Assembly (NCBI GenBank): GCA_903813345.2
Contig: CAIIXF020000004.1
Location: 22,509,985 to 22,573,984, forward strand
Direction of reading: 5' to 3'
DNA length: 64,000 nt
Source: Owenia fusiformis
Taxonomy: Eukaryota > Annelida > Polychaeta > Sabellida > Oweniidae
Below the pieces are notes generated by a model, which had not been told where the DNA came from, did no database searches, and was given only the letters and a program-made list of their open reading frames with translations. Every line of letters starts with the position of its first letter. The stretch's first letter is position 1. This document shows, one piece after another, positions 21,640 through 32,220 of this stretch. The position numbers were made by a program, and so were the translations under genes.

Positions 21640-22374
21640 GTGGACATTTTTCTTTTCATTTCTCTAAAATCAGATTATTCTCATAAAATTCATACAAAGT
21701 TGGACCTAAGCCTCTATTTTCGTATTCTGCATGTTAAGATATTTATAATGTAAAACCTAAGAGGTAAATTGAATGTCTTCAGTTGAGAATAAGTATAAGG
21801 TAAATGTGTGAATTCTGCTTGTTGTTGCACTATTTTTTATAATAAACAAGGTTTGATACGCAACACTGAATAGACTGCAGTCGTAGATTAGTTGTAAAGA
21901 AAACAAAAGAAGTTGGGACTTGGTCATGCTTGATTATGTTTCTTTTATATATCACCGTTTGCATTCGTTGAAATCGGCCTGCATTAATTTCAAGAGGTGG
22001 TCGGTGTACAAGGTCATATGTTTGAGTTATTGGTTTAATGATAAATGTGACCCTTAAATGCGTTATGCTTAAGTATGCGTGAAACAAATACTCCAACGCT
22101 ATAATCGCTACATGCCGTGATTAGATATACTTTGTAGATGTTATTAATGAGCTAAGTGTATGCCTCAATCAAATGGCTCATTTTGAACATATAAAAAGTA
22201 TTTGTGTTTTGTTTCGGGGAATCGTATTCCCATGTGGTACACACATAAATAGTGTACATTATGTAGAAAAGCCTGGTTTATATAATATTGAAGGGCATGC
22301 TGATTGTACACACGAGTACATGCATGAAGGCCTAATATTGGAATTGCTTGCATACCTAAATAAAAGTAAACTCT
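21640..22374. other. No feature seen
   Basis: Unique-looking AT-rich spacer between the two duplicated blocks with no supportable gene. Confidence 0.5.
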
Positions 22375-22383
22375 TCTAATCCC

Positions 22384-22571
22384 CAAGGAGGATTGGAAGC
22401 CAGGGTTCCAACTCGATATTCTTTAATCTCCACGCATGCGTCATTTGCTATTCGTGTCTGTATAATTTGTACGACTGCATGGAGAATGACCCGATACTCT
22501 CCAACAAAGCTATCGCTAGGTGATTGTTTTGCAGAATATCGGTGTTGCATTCTGGGAGCCAATCCTCCTTG
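22384..22571. mobile_element. 188 bp MITE with 9 bp target duplication (CAAGGAGGATTGG family)
   Basis: The ends CAAGGAGGATTGG and CCAATCCTCCTTG are perfect inverted copies. TCTAATCCC lies on both sides (22375-22383 and 22572-22580). Inner words CTCGATATT and AATATCG also pair. Other copies are at 43368, 54932 and 60452. A 9 bp duplication suggests Mutator-like or Merlin-type mobilisation. Confidence 0.85.
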
Positions 22572-23050
22572 TCTAATCCCCTAATGTAAACTAGGCGGTA
22601 TACGTAGTCCGATTAATCGGAGACTTTAAAGTGATTTTTAACTGTATTAAGAAAACGTTACATTTGTTTGTTAAACATTTCCTCTTATTTGAGATTTGTA
22701 TTAGCTAAATCATCTCTATCATCGGTATTGTACGTTTGTGAGATTCTTTATTCTTGCCTATAACAACAATGATTCAGCTACACACTGTTTCTTAAGATCG
22801 CTTGGATGATGTAATGAAAACTTGGATGTAGCTCCAAGTTCTAGACTTTGAACGTAATAAGATTTTCGTGAGCGGAATATTGGGAGGTGAATACTACAGG
22901 GTGGTAAAAAAAAATGGAAACCCTGTCGCCATTTTCATCATATCTTTGTCATTTTAGGAAATTACTCCCTGATATTTAGCACATGTGTACATCATTCAAT
23001 TTCCTACAGGCCTAACATATTTCATGACCATCAAATTGATAGTCACAATG

Positions 23051-23387
23051 CACTGGCGGATCTGGGGGGGGGGGGGGGGGGCCAGGGGCCCGGGCCCCCC
23101 CCCCCCTTGGGTGGGCCCAGAAAAAAAAATTGTGCCCAAAAAAGATTTGAGCCAAAAAAGGCCTTAAGGCCCCAAAAAGTAGGCCTTTTTGGTCATAAAT
23201 TGGCCTTCTAAGGCCTTGTTTTTTGATTTTAGGCCAAATTTTGAAAAAATGGGCCTCAAAATTTCAAAATTTGGGCCCACTTTGGGGTTTTTGGGGCCCA
23301 AAATTTTTTTCCGCGCAAGCGCAGAAGTTTTTTTCTTAAACCAGAAGTTTGGGCCCCCCCCCTTGTTGGTTCCCAGATCCGCCCCTG
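23051..23387. mobile_element. Nested MITE of the GGCGGATC-ended family
   Basis: The ends are CACTGGCGGATCTGGGG and (inverted) CAGGGGCGGATCTGGG. CAATG flanks both sides (23046-23050 and 23388-23392). The interior is made of G and C runs and complementary GGCCC/GGGCC words. It is inserted in the mariner-like derivative, so it is younger than that element. Confidence 0.85.
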
Positions 23388-23452
23388 CAATGTTACAGCA
23401 CTTTAAACAACATGCTCCATTTGCCAACATTGCACTTTCGGCAAACCTGCAC

Positions 23453-23682
23453 CTATCATCCAAAATGTCCCTACCTAACTTCAACCTGTGGTGATACACC
23501 AAAAAAGAGTGTACGAGAATAACCCCAGGACAATTGCAGACCTCAAAAAGCAGATCATCCATGTCATTCAGGCCATACCTGCTGAAAAATGTAGTCAGAT
23601 CATTGACAACCTGTTCAGGTTTGCCAACAGCGTGATGGTGGCCACACTGGGGCATCTTGTTCAAAGTGCTGTACCATTGTGA
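23453..23682 (+). pseudogene. C-terminal relic of a mariner-like transposase
   Basis: The plus strand reads LPNFNLW, then a stop, then VYENNPRTIADLKKQIIHVI and QSAVPL. This matches the end of mariner-type transposases (DFFLWGYLK, VYxxxPxTIxELKxxI, final stop). The DDE core upstream is lost. Confidence 0.65.
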
Positions 23683-23828
23683 CTATCTATCTGATGGTCA
23701 TGAAATATGGTTAGCTGGTAGGAAATTGAATGTTGTACATGTGTGTCAAATTTCAGGGAATAATTACCCAAAATGACGAAGATATGAGGAAAATCCAGGG
23801 TTTCCATTTTTTTGACCACCCTGTATAT

Positions 23829-24020
23829 TCGTGAGCGGGATTGGGCGAAACAATTCGGTTTTTCAATTTTAAAAATATTCTAGGGTGTTGTTCACCGGGA
23901 AGTAGTAGTTTAATGGGATAGAAGAGTTATTCTCCAGGAGGGATTGGATATGATGATATCAATATTTCTCAAGGGAACGCAATGACGGAGGGAACTATTT
24001 ATATCATCCGAGGGATATAT
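23829..24020. repeat. Fragment of a repeat shared with about 46010-46160
   Basis: GTGAGCGGGATTGGGCGA, then AATATTCTAGGGTG, TTCACCGGGAAGTAG and TTTAATGGGATAG follow in the same order as, and are inverted relative to, similar words near 46010-46160. The TA-flanked mariner derivative at 22897 appears to have split this copy, because AAGATTTTCGTGAGCGGAAT remains on its left. Confidence 0.5.
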
Positions 24021-24672
24021 CTCATATAATCCCAACATGTGAATGACGACCTTATACCATGGCCAAAAGCAATTTATACTGAAAATCCTAAACGTGCATT
24101 GAGAATTTAAGAGCATGAAAAACAAAATACTTATAATTTAAATATTTCAATAAATTAAGATTATTAAACAAAATACCATACCATACACACTAGACTCTAG
24201 AATCGAATGAAACCAGAGATCTTTTTGATTTTTGCCACCTTTTGACATTATACTACATACAAATACAATTATAGATGCAGAGATCATTTCTACACGTTTT
24301 AAAACAAATTTTGTGTAAATTGGATTAAAATTGTTCGAATAAGAGCAATTTTAGTGAAAAAATTTGTAATGTCACTCTGGGTTTCAAGGTCATTTCTGAG
24401 GTGACGAGAAATCTCGTCACTCCAGGTAGTCAAGCGGTTAAAGGTGCAACAATTAGTGCAGATGGCCATTCAACGATCATCGACCAGTGTCAAAATATAT
24501 TTAAGTTTGGATATTCCATCAAGACTAGCATCTATTTTAAATTATCGACAAAGAAACCCCATGGATGAACATTATTTCAGCTGACATTCCTCTTGAAACG
24601 TGGTGATTCACATAAGCCAAATATTGACCTGATAGCTCTCAAAAAAATAAAAAATTTCGAATTTTCTCTCTA

Positions 24673-25670
24673 CAGTGTGTCTCAAAAAAGTTACACTTAC
24701 AAAAAGTTCAATATCTTTCATAATTTTGACTTTTCCCCTAAAATATTCTTTGGATACCAAAAGACAAATCTTTCTCGAATAATTTGACACCATCAGATTC
24801 AAATTCTGTCCTTGATTGGCTCCACAGGACAGCTTTCAGTGTCCCATAGTAAAATCTGACTTGCGCCAACTTCTAATTAAGTGATTTGATGGGCCAAATG
24901 ACAAAAGAGGAACAGTTTCTTTAACATTTAATTTTCTTCTGAGTAGAAGCTTGACCTTTAACTGAGCCATTCAGTAATTTTTCTATTTGTCTTACATATG
25001 ATCATTGGGTCTATCCACATAAACATGTGATCCCCTCAACATGTTCTCCAAAGCAAATCTGAAAATCTGAGGTACCCTTGCACATGCGAAAATGCATTTT
25101 AATATCACTCTGGTTCCATCAATTATTTTTGTAGAAGTTCATTTAGGTCAGTTTGTGATGCTGTAAAGCGCTTTCAGAGGCCCTTCAAAATCAAGGGTGT
25201 AAAGTGGGATGACCCTAGGGGGCCAATCAATTGGATAATTCAATGCTATCTTTTGATTTCCAAAGAGTTCTACCAAACGATCTGCCAAAGGCCTTTTGGA
25301 CCATCCTGTTGCCATCATAAGTAACGAAATTGAACCCTCTGACAATGAAATGTTGTATTTCTATCCAGGAAAGAACAACCGGATCATTGATCATATCAAG
25401 ATATCACTGTCCACCCAGCCCCGCATTCACGCCAAAAAAGAATTGATCACTACATGTCCAACCACTGAGAAGTTGGCGCAAATCAGTTTTCACATGCGTC
25501 TCTAAAACCTGTCCTGTGCAGCCAATCATGGATGCATTTTGAATCTGATGGTGTGGATTTATTCGAGAAAGACTGGTCTTTTGGTATCTAAGTATATTTT
25601 AGGGAAAAATTCAAAATCATAAACGATATTGAACTTTTTGCAAGTGTAACTTTTTTTTGAGACACACTGT
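24673..25670. mobile_element. 998 bp TA-flanked element with about 200 bp terminal repeats
   Basis: The left end CAGTGTGTCTCAAAAAAGTT and the right end (complement CAGTGTGTCTCAAAAAAAAG) extend as inverted repeats of about 200 bp. TA lies at 24671-24672 and 25671-25672. Ends and target site suit the Tc1/mariner superfamily. The interior has a minus-strand frame at 25148-25345 that is also open in the left copy, despite a length change in a G run, but no transposase motif is visible. Confidence 0.8.
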
Positions 25671-25844
25671 ATAGTCCTTGTTGCCCCTTTAAATGTGCAT
25701 TAGATTGAAGAGAATGTTCGGAACATCAGTTACGCAAAACATTCAACATTTGAATCATTAACATATATTATTGAAATAAATGATTTCTAATGATCTGGTA
25801 ATCGATAAAACAGTGGGATTAGAAATATACTATTATTTTAAACG

Positions 25845-27098
25845 ATGGTACAAGTCAAGTGTATGAAACACTTAACACTTTTAAAGTGCTGCTTTGTATC
25901 ACTTATCGTCCTTATCGTTGTGTTCAACTTTCCCGTTGCAAGAAGTATTCTTATACGTTTCAGAAAATGGAATATCAATTTACAAAGACCACGTGGAATT
26001 GTTAACGTGTTGCCTTATCTTGATAACGAGATTCCTGGTAATGAGAGTAGTATAAAAAAGGACACGGTCAAGAACAGAACAATATTAACGGGCTGGAAAG
26101 GGGCGAGTCAGATTTACACGAATACTAGCACAGTCGCGTCTGAACATTTGGAATGTACGGGCGACGTCACACTCGCATCAGTGGATCTAAGGATCATTGT
26201 ACTCACACAAAAAAGAACTAAATCTCTGAAGGTATGTCTAAAACATATTAATAACGCTGAATATCACGGTCAGAAGGTGGTATTGGATATCTGGATTGAC
26301 AGAGAGAAAAACACAGAAGCGCTCAATGAAGAACATATCGAGATGGTGAAAAATTTCACTTTTAAATCGCACATTATAAAATGCGTCCATATCCAAGACA
26401 AGCACGTGGGTATATACGGGCAATGGATAGACACTTGGAAACTTGGCCCGAATAATAAAGAAATCGGCGTCATTCTTGAGGACGATATTGACGTTTCACC
26501 ACATTTCTATACATGGCTTAAACATGTACATTTAAAATACCAGAACAGAGAAGACGTCTCGGGGGTAGGTCTCTCAACGATCTACCCCAACCCCATCGCT
26601 GATAAAAAGTCATGTTTATACAGAATGAAAGCTACAGGACAATCACCGAACAAATGCAACACAATCCAAGTACCTCCAAAGAACAATTCTGTCTACATGT
26701 ATAGAATCCCAACGACCTGGGGTTTTAGCCCCAAAATCTCAAGTTGGAGAAAATTCCAGAAATGGTACCATGACATCAGGCGATCTAATAAAACATTTAG
26801 ACCCATCATTGACGCCAAAATAATCCACAACACGTGGTATAATAAAGTAAAGGATATGTGGTCCATGTGGCACATCTTTCACTGCCATACAAATAAACTT
26901 TATTGCATATTTCCTAATATAGCAAACAATGGAAAATTTGCCAATCATAGACAAGAGAAGGGACTCCATTACTTTGTGGAGAAGAAGGTGATCTCCCACA
27001 GCCCAAGCTTAGTCAGGGAATGGGATGACAGATATCTTGATCTCCCAGATAAACTGGTTCATGTTGGTTATGATGGCAGTTTTTCAACTGAATCTTAA
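25845..27098 (+). CDS. Intronless type II membrane glycosyltransferase-like protein
   Basis: Single open frame of 417 residues with no intron. Residues about 11-31 are a hydrophobic signal anchor preceded by lysines, giving a short cytosolic tail and a lumenal body as in Golgi glycosyltransferases. A stem with N-glycosylation sequons (NES, NRT, NTS) follows. The body begins with a GT-A-like strand (DLRIIVLTQKRTKSLKVCL, about 114-132), in which a nucleotide-sugar enzyme would start its Rossmann half. The motif GVILEDDIDVSPHFYTW (about 208-224) matches the metal-binding EDD motif and following residues of the MGAT1/GT13-type fold. Six or more cysteines lie in the lumenal part. The exact family and sugar are unknown; I infer a nucleotide-sugar-dependent transferase acting in the Golgi. 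A second copy at 16137-17393 has two frameshifts. The start is chosen because a hydrophobic anchor follows directly and the paralogue starts at the matching place. Confidence 0.7.
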   Translation: MVQVKCMKHLTLLKCCFVSLIVLIVVFNFPVARSILIRFRKWNINLQRPRGIVNVLPYLDNEIPGNESSIKKDTVKNRTILTGWKGASQIYTNTSTVASEHLECTGDVTLASVDLRIIVLTQKRTKSLKVCLKHINNAEYHGQKVVLDIWIDREKNTEALNEEHIEMVKNFTFKSHIIKCVHIQDKHVGIYGQWIDTWKLGPNNKEIGVILEDDIDVSPHFYTWLKHVHLKYQNREDVSGVGLSTIYPNPIADKKSCLYRMKATGQSPNKCNTIQVPPKNNSVYMYRIPTTWGFSPKISSWRKFQKWYHDIRRSNKTFRPIIDAKIIHNTWYNKVKDMWSMWHIFHCHTNKLYCIFPNIANNGKFANHRQEKGLHYFVEKKVISHSPSLVREWDDRYLDLPDKLVHVGYDGSFSTES

Positions 27099-27224
27099 CG
27101 TTGTTTGATTATTTGAACTTAATGGGATTCTAATTTTTTTGAGTGATTTGGTGATTGTTTTTCCTTTGAGACATTTTATAGAATCTAGAAGTGAAATTAC
27201 AACATACGTATATAAACCGATCTC

Positions 27225-27850
27225 GCTTATGCTCTAAGTCAGCTACTTCACCGAGCTGGCATTTTTTCTATTCAATTATTTGCTCATTATCAATGGTCCA
27301 CGCGTGGTGGTCCGTCTTGTTGATAAAATGGATGGCCGTCCGGGAGGGCGGGTGGTTTGCAGGGTATGGATCTTCCAGACACATCCCTAGTGCGCTAATA
27401 GTCGTTATGATGGTGGGTGACTGGAGATTTGCCCGTGATAGTTGGATCGTCTAGGGTGTCAGTGTATGGTTGTTTGGCCATTTGTTTACATTCATTGCCA
27501 ATAAACAGATCTGTGTGTTTGGATGTATACTGTATGTTGTTTCCTTGTTTGTTTAATCGTTGGCCTATTATAGTTTGCTAGTTTTCCCATCGAACAAAGT
27601 TCTATTAGGAATAATATAAAGAACCTATCCATCCGTTCCTCCATCCATCCGGGCGATCTACTCATGCGATAACTGAAATGGCGGTTGACGATTTTGATTC
27701 AGTGTTTACCTTATGGTCAAAATACCCCAATCCTGACCTCTTTTGGTGTACCGTATATTGGCGAGATATTAAAATCGAAACACCAACCTATATACGTATG
27801 CCCAATCGCCCATACAAATACTCCGCTTAAATATTTTTCGTTCACGTTTA
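27225..27850. other. Sequence present only in the right duplicate
   Basis: About 620 bp that interrupts the match between the two copies after AACCGATCT and before TGTGAAAACATTGCAAG. It contains a fragment (CCCATCGAACAAAGTTCTAT, then CCATCCGTTCC) of the CCGTCCGTCCG repeat also seen near 18757 and 57955. It is either an insertion here or a deletion in the left copy. Confidence 0.6.
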
Positions 27851-28613
27851 GGTTGTGAAAACATTGCAAGCTTAAACTCCCTATTATGTCATACTTAGAT
27901 AGGTGGTGACAAAATTGCTGACAAAATGTACAAATGACCTACAAATCCATTCCTTACAATCTCAAATACAATATATCCTCATGATATATGATATGTATAT
28001 ATGTATATGATATAGGTCCATGATATGTTATTTTGTGAAGTTATTAAGAAATCAAAGTGAAAACATTGGGGGAAGAATTTGAATTTTCCCAAATAATAAA
28101 AATGGTAACCAAAATTAAGGGAAAATAACACATTATTGTAAAATTTTTAGTTTTCCAAAAGTTACTGTAAATATGCACTAGAAAATAGACATGCCAAAAA
28201 TTTCTTAAATTTCAATCAATTTCTTGTTTTGCCTGCTCGCTAGTACTGATTCTCTCTTTAATAAATTAAGCTTAAAACGGGGATCATGTACGGGAATTAT
28301 GCGTAGAGGGGGCGTGGGGCGGTTTTGACTTTGAACGGCACCGGAAGAACTTACCAGCTCAAACCTGTTCTAACTTGTTGGTAACAAGCTAGAAAATAAG
28401 TTCCGACGAATCAGCGACTTAATTGATGACAGATCGTCACGACAAATCCTGACACCTATTGATGTATCAGGAAATCTGATATATTTATATCAGCACTGAT
28501 GATAGTATTGGTTGTAGAAAGACATTTGACCATGGAAAACAGGATTTACTTATTGCTAATTTCTAGGAAAATACAATTCATAACATCATCAAGCTAGCCA
28601 ATATATCAAGGTA

Positions 28614-28868
28614 ACCGGACAACTCATCCCCTAGACAACTCATCCCCTGGACAATTCATCCCCTAGACAACTCATCCCCTGGACAACTCATCCCCTAGAC
28701 AACTCATCTCTGGACAATTTATCCCCTAAACAACTCATCCCCTGGACAATTCATCCCCTAGACAACTCATCCCCTGGACAACTCATCCCCTAGACAACTC
28801 ATCCTCTGGACAATTCATCCCCTAGACAACTCATCCCCTAGACAACTCATCCCCTAGACAACTTTATC
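28614..28868. repeat. 18 bp minisatellite, right duplicate
   Basis: About 14 copies of GGACAACTCATCCCCTAG-like units in one orientation. The spacer and inverted block of the left duplicate are absent; the array joins directly to TTTACCCCTCCAAATTGCC. Confidence 0.85.
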
Positions 28869-28904
28869 CCTTAGCCTTTACCCCTCCAAATTGCCACCAC
28901 TTCT

Positions 28905-29346
28905 TTGCACATAAAGATGCGCTCATCTCTCCATGTCATGCATGGTTCAGCCCTGAGTCATATGTGGGTTAAAGCGGAGAAAAGCAGCCCATTGGCAATT
29001 CTGTCTCAATATTTTGCAATATCTGGTGGAGGAATGGTGAGCACAGATGCTCCTGAGATAGCTCCAAAAGAAAAAGTCACAACAATTCAAGTCAGGAGCA
29101 CTTCCATTGGCACTTAGCCCTTGCACTGATTTTTGCAATATCTGAAACTTGGTCCAGAGCCGATTTTGACACACTGTGCAAATGGAAGGATTTCTCACCC
29201 AACCATGACTACATGTGAATGAATGACATATCATTGCAAAGAGGAGGGATGTGTCTTCATGGTAAATCAAATGAAATTGATGTAGTCATCACTACTTTTG
29301 TGATTTTACGAGATAACTGCTTGTTGCGTTTTTTTTATACGCCTTG
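28905..29346 (-). pseudogene. Relic of the 3' part of a mariner-like transposase, right copy
   Basis: Counterpart of 19421-19842 with the same NGSAPDLNCCDFFFWSYLR region and the same CAAGGCGTAT end beside TA. Small indels differ between the copies (for example an extra SVQGL segment here). Confidence 0.65.
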
Positions 29347-29730
29347 TACATACACTTCTCATGTAGCTTCCACCTCCAGGCCTCTGATGGAATGTCTCAA
29401 CATCAAAGAGTAAATCTAGCCATTTAGAATAATTCATAAATGAGAAAATTACACTTACTAAGTTGTAGGTTTAGTTTTATGCATTAAAAATACCTAAAAT
29501 CCTAGAAAATACACATGCAAATAGAAATAATTCTAAGGATTTAAAGCTTGTTTTCTTGCTAGGCAACGGCAGGAAGTGGTAAAACTTTGAACACTAATTA
29601 GCAGGGAAATGTTCATGATTACACATCCAAAAGTTGTAAATGTAAAGCCTGTCGGATTTGCCATCTCCTCATTGCCAACAACATGGATAATTTAACATCA
29701 CAAAAGTTTGTAACATTGAACAATATAATA

Positions 29731-30772
29731 CTCTAGAGCGGCTGTACGATGACCGTAGCTCACTTTATTTCATGCTGCTTATCTCTCAATTTTGGAAAGC
29801 TACGGCCGCCGTACGGTTGCTGTAGTTAAAATGTGACTGGGGCATTACTCATAATAGCCGGTCCTTATAATGGACAGAAGATTGGTAGAACGATATTATC
29901 ACGCGGTCCTAACTTCGACCATTAATTTGAATTTTTGACCTACCGGATGTTTGAAAACCAAGGATTACGAGTCTCATACTGCACCATTCTTCTTCAAAAC
30001 TTGTTCCATTCAAAGCATAACAAAAATCCCTTTCTGTTGGTACATTATTCTCTTAAACAGAGTCCCTACTTCCAGCGGCATTTTGGTCCCAGCTGTAAGA
30101 AGGCCTTCTAACAGCTGGGGACCAAAACGCTGCTAGAACGAGGGACTCTTTACAATAAAGTAATGCACCGATTGAAAGGCAATTTTGTTTTGCTTTTAAT
30201 AGTTTAGTTTAGTTTAGTTTAGTTTAGTTTTATTGTTATTTACAGTGGTAGGTTCAATACAATGCAATACAATACAATACAAAAGAAAAGTAATAAAAAG
30301 CAACCCAGCCCACTTGGGCTTATCAACCACTAATGTTAAAAATTACAATTAGATTCATAACAAACAATTTTAAAAATACTAGCATGAATTTCTTAGACAC
30401 ATACATGCAGTTAAATTCAATTTACATTATAAATGGCATTTCTTCTTTTAAAATAACAAAGTTTAACAAAATGAGCAGCTTGCCTAGGCATTTAATGGTA
30501 TAAGTTTGAAGAAAAACGGTGCAGTATGAGAGTCGCAATCCTTGATTTTCAAGCACCTGGTAGGTCAAAAATTCAAATTAACGGTCGAAGTTAGGACCGC
30601 GTGATAATATCGTTCTACCAATCTTCTGTCCATTATAAGGACCGGCTATTATGAGTAATGCCCCAGTCACATTTTAACTACAGCAACCGTACGGCGGCCG
30701 TAGCTTTCCAAAATTGAGAGATAAGCAGCATGAAATAAAGTGAGCTACGGTCATCGTACAGCCGCTCTAGAG
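29731..30772. mobile_element. Long-armed palindromic MITE, right copy (complete)
   Basis: The ends CTCTAGAGCGGCTGTACGAT and their complement are flanked by TA (29729-29730 and 30773-30774). The inverted arms are about 230 bp or more and nearly identical. They include GGCCGCCGTACGGTTGC and CACGCGGTCCTAACTTCGAC. The interior repeats a further hairpin around GGACCAAAACGC, and it is interrupted by a 290 bp retroposon. Confidence 0.85.
30201..30490 (-). mobile_element. Retroposon (LINE 3' end or SINE) with CTAAA tail
   Basis: An insertion absent from the matching place in the left duplicate. On the minus strand it ends in an (AAACT)n tail, preceded by a GTATT-rich stretch. TTTAAT flanks both ends (30195-30200 and 30491-30496), a target-site duplication. 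It has no coding capacity and is consistent with the 3' end of a CR1/Daphne-like LINE or a dependent SINE. Confidence 0.75.
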
Positions 30773-31269
30773 TAAATTTGATTGAGGCAAAAGACATATT
30801 ATATTACACTAGTAGTATAAGGTAGAACCATATAATATACTTGTATAGCAATATTAGGCAAGGTTCGTCTACCTACGTCCGTATGGTACAATAATGATTT
30901 TATAGATGTCACGAGCAGTCATTTACACTGTAGTAAGTAAATATGTACAATAAAACCTGTCTATGTGAACACCTATCTCTAGTGGACACCCTTCCTCTGG
31001 ACATACTCTACTGACTTCTGTATAAATTACCCTCTCTGTAGTCAAAACCTACCGACAATGAATGTTTTTTCTTGGCAAAAAAATTCAATATACACTCCCC
31101 TCCATAAGTTTGGCAACCTTTTTTCCCCCATTGAACTACGTGTTAAAGGCTCTTTACCTTTGAATTTTCGTTTACTTAACCTGCGATGAAAATACTTATA
31201 TTATTGATGAAAATCAAAGTCTTGTTTTAGGTAATTTTCTTGGTATGGATGGTTCTTAAAGGTGGAATA

Positions 31270-31520
31270 AGTATCATTATTTACTCGCATTCGAGCGTTG
31301 TCGTCGTCATTCTTTGTATTGGAGTGTGATTGTTTTATTTACTCGAATTCAAGCGATATCAGCATTGTCACTCGTATTGGAGTGTGATTGTTTTATTTAC
31401 TCGAATTCAAGCGATATCAGCATTGTCACTCGTATTGGAGTGTGATTGTTTTATTTACTCGAATTCAAGCGATATCAGCATTGTCACTCGTATTGGAGTG
31501 TGATTGTCGTCATGACTGTT
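31270..31520. repeat. 59 bp minisatellite, right copy
   Basis: One unit like those at 21172, then three near-identical units containing TTACTCGAATTCAAGCGATA and CAGCATTGTCACTCGTATTG. The array has diverged and contracted relative to the left duplicate. Confidence 0.8.
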
Positions 31521-31549
31521 CATTGAGTGAGATTGTTATCATTACTCGT

Positions 31550-32220
31550 ATATAATTGTAAATCAAATAAAATGTCCATACGTAGCAGTATCTTCGACTG
31601 TTTCCAACGTTTTGATTAGACAAGTCACCAGGAGTTAAATAGATGGCACATGAGTATAAATAAACAACTATTTATTTTAGAATATAGTTCGGAGAAGGGA
31701 TACTAATAGTGTCATGGTTGGATGAATCTGTAAGTAAATCAAAGTTTCTCTAAAAGTATGATGTGTTTCTAGATTGCTTGTGTAATTTTAGAGCATTCCC
31801 ACTTTTAATCAAAAAATGTTGGTTCTCCTTTTGCCCTGGGGTCATTTAGTTCAGGGTCCTCTAATTGTACTATAAATATACTATTTTTGGTTAGAAACAG
31901 AATTTTTAGAGATGGCGGAGTGATTTTCGAAACTATGTAGAGCAGAATAATTTTCTGAAACAGGTAGCCTTACGGTGGTAGCTCTCTCCAGATTCAGTTA
32001 TCTCAAAAACGGTGTGGTCACCGTATGCTTATTTTGTAACGGCAAGCTAGACAAGACTCCAATGAACACTAGGCACTGTTTCGCTGAGCTAGATCTGTGC
32101 CCATGAATATATTATGAAATGAAACGTTATAATGGTCCTAAATGGGAGTACATTAATTTTAATGCATATGTATATATAACACAATAATGGATTCTATAAT
32201 TGATGATTGGCATCAGCGTT
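31550..32220. other. No feature seen
   Basis: AT-rich sequence right of the duplication with no gene or clear repeat. Confidence 0.5.

Larger units (their letters stand above)
14591..21640 (+). repeat. Segmental duplication, left copy
   Basis: About 7 kb that matches 24024-31550 in the same orientation. It covers a transposon relic, the glycosyltransferase-like pseudogene, an 18 bp minisatellite, a mariner-like relic, a palindromic MITE and a 59 bp minisatellite. Relative to the right copy it lacks the left end of the transposon near 15187, about 620 bp near 17525, about 160 bp of MITE arm near 20203 and a 290 bp retroposon near 20478. It keeps about 0.6 kb after 18720 that the right copy lost. 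Confidence 0.9.
22897..23823 (+). mobile_element. Mariner-like derivative with about 115 bp terminal repeats
   Basis: The ends CAGGGTGGTAAAAAAAAATG and (inverted) CAGGGTGGTCAAAAAAATGG extend about 115 bp inward and are flanked by TA on both sides. The interior holds a C-terminal transposase relic at about 23453-23682 and another MITE inserted at 23051-23387. The N-terminal and catalytic coding parts are missing, so it can only move in trans. Confidence 0.8.
24024..31550 (+). repeat. Segmental duplication, right copy
   Basis: Second copy of the block at 14591-21640, in direct orientation, about 9.4-9.9 kb downstream. It carries the intact glycosyltransferase-like gene. It has gained about 620 bp at 27225-27850 and 290 bp at 30201-30490, and lost the inverted half of the 18 bp minisatellite element. 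Several single-base differences distinguish the copies throughout. Confidence 0.9.

Noticed and set aside
21172-21667. Repetitive plus-strand frames rich in SHSSVVVVILRIR
   Set aside because: By-product of a 59 bp minisatellite.
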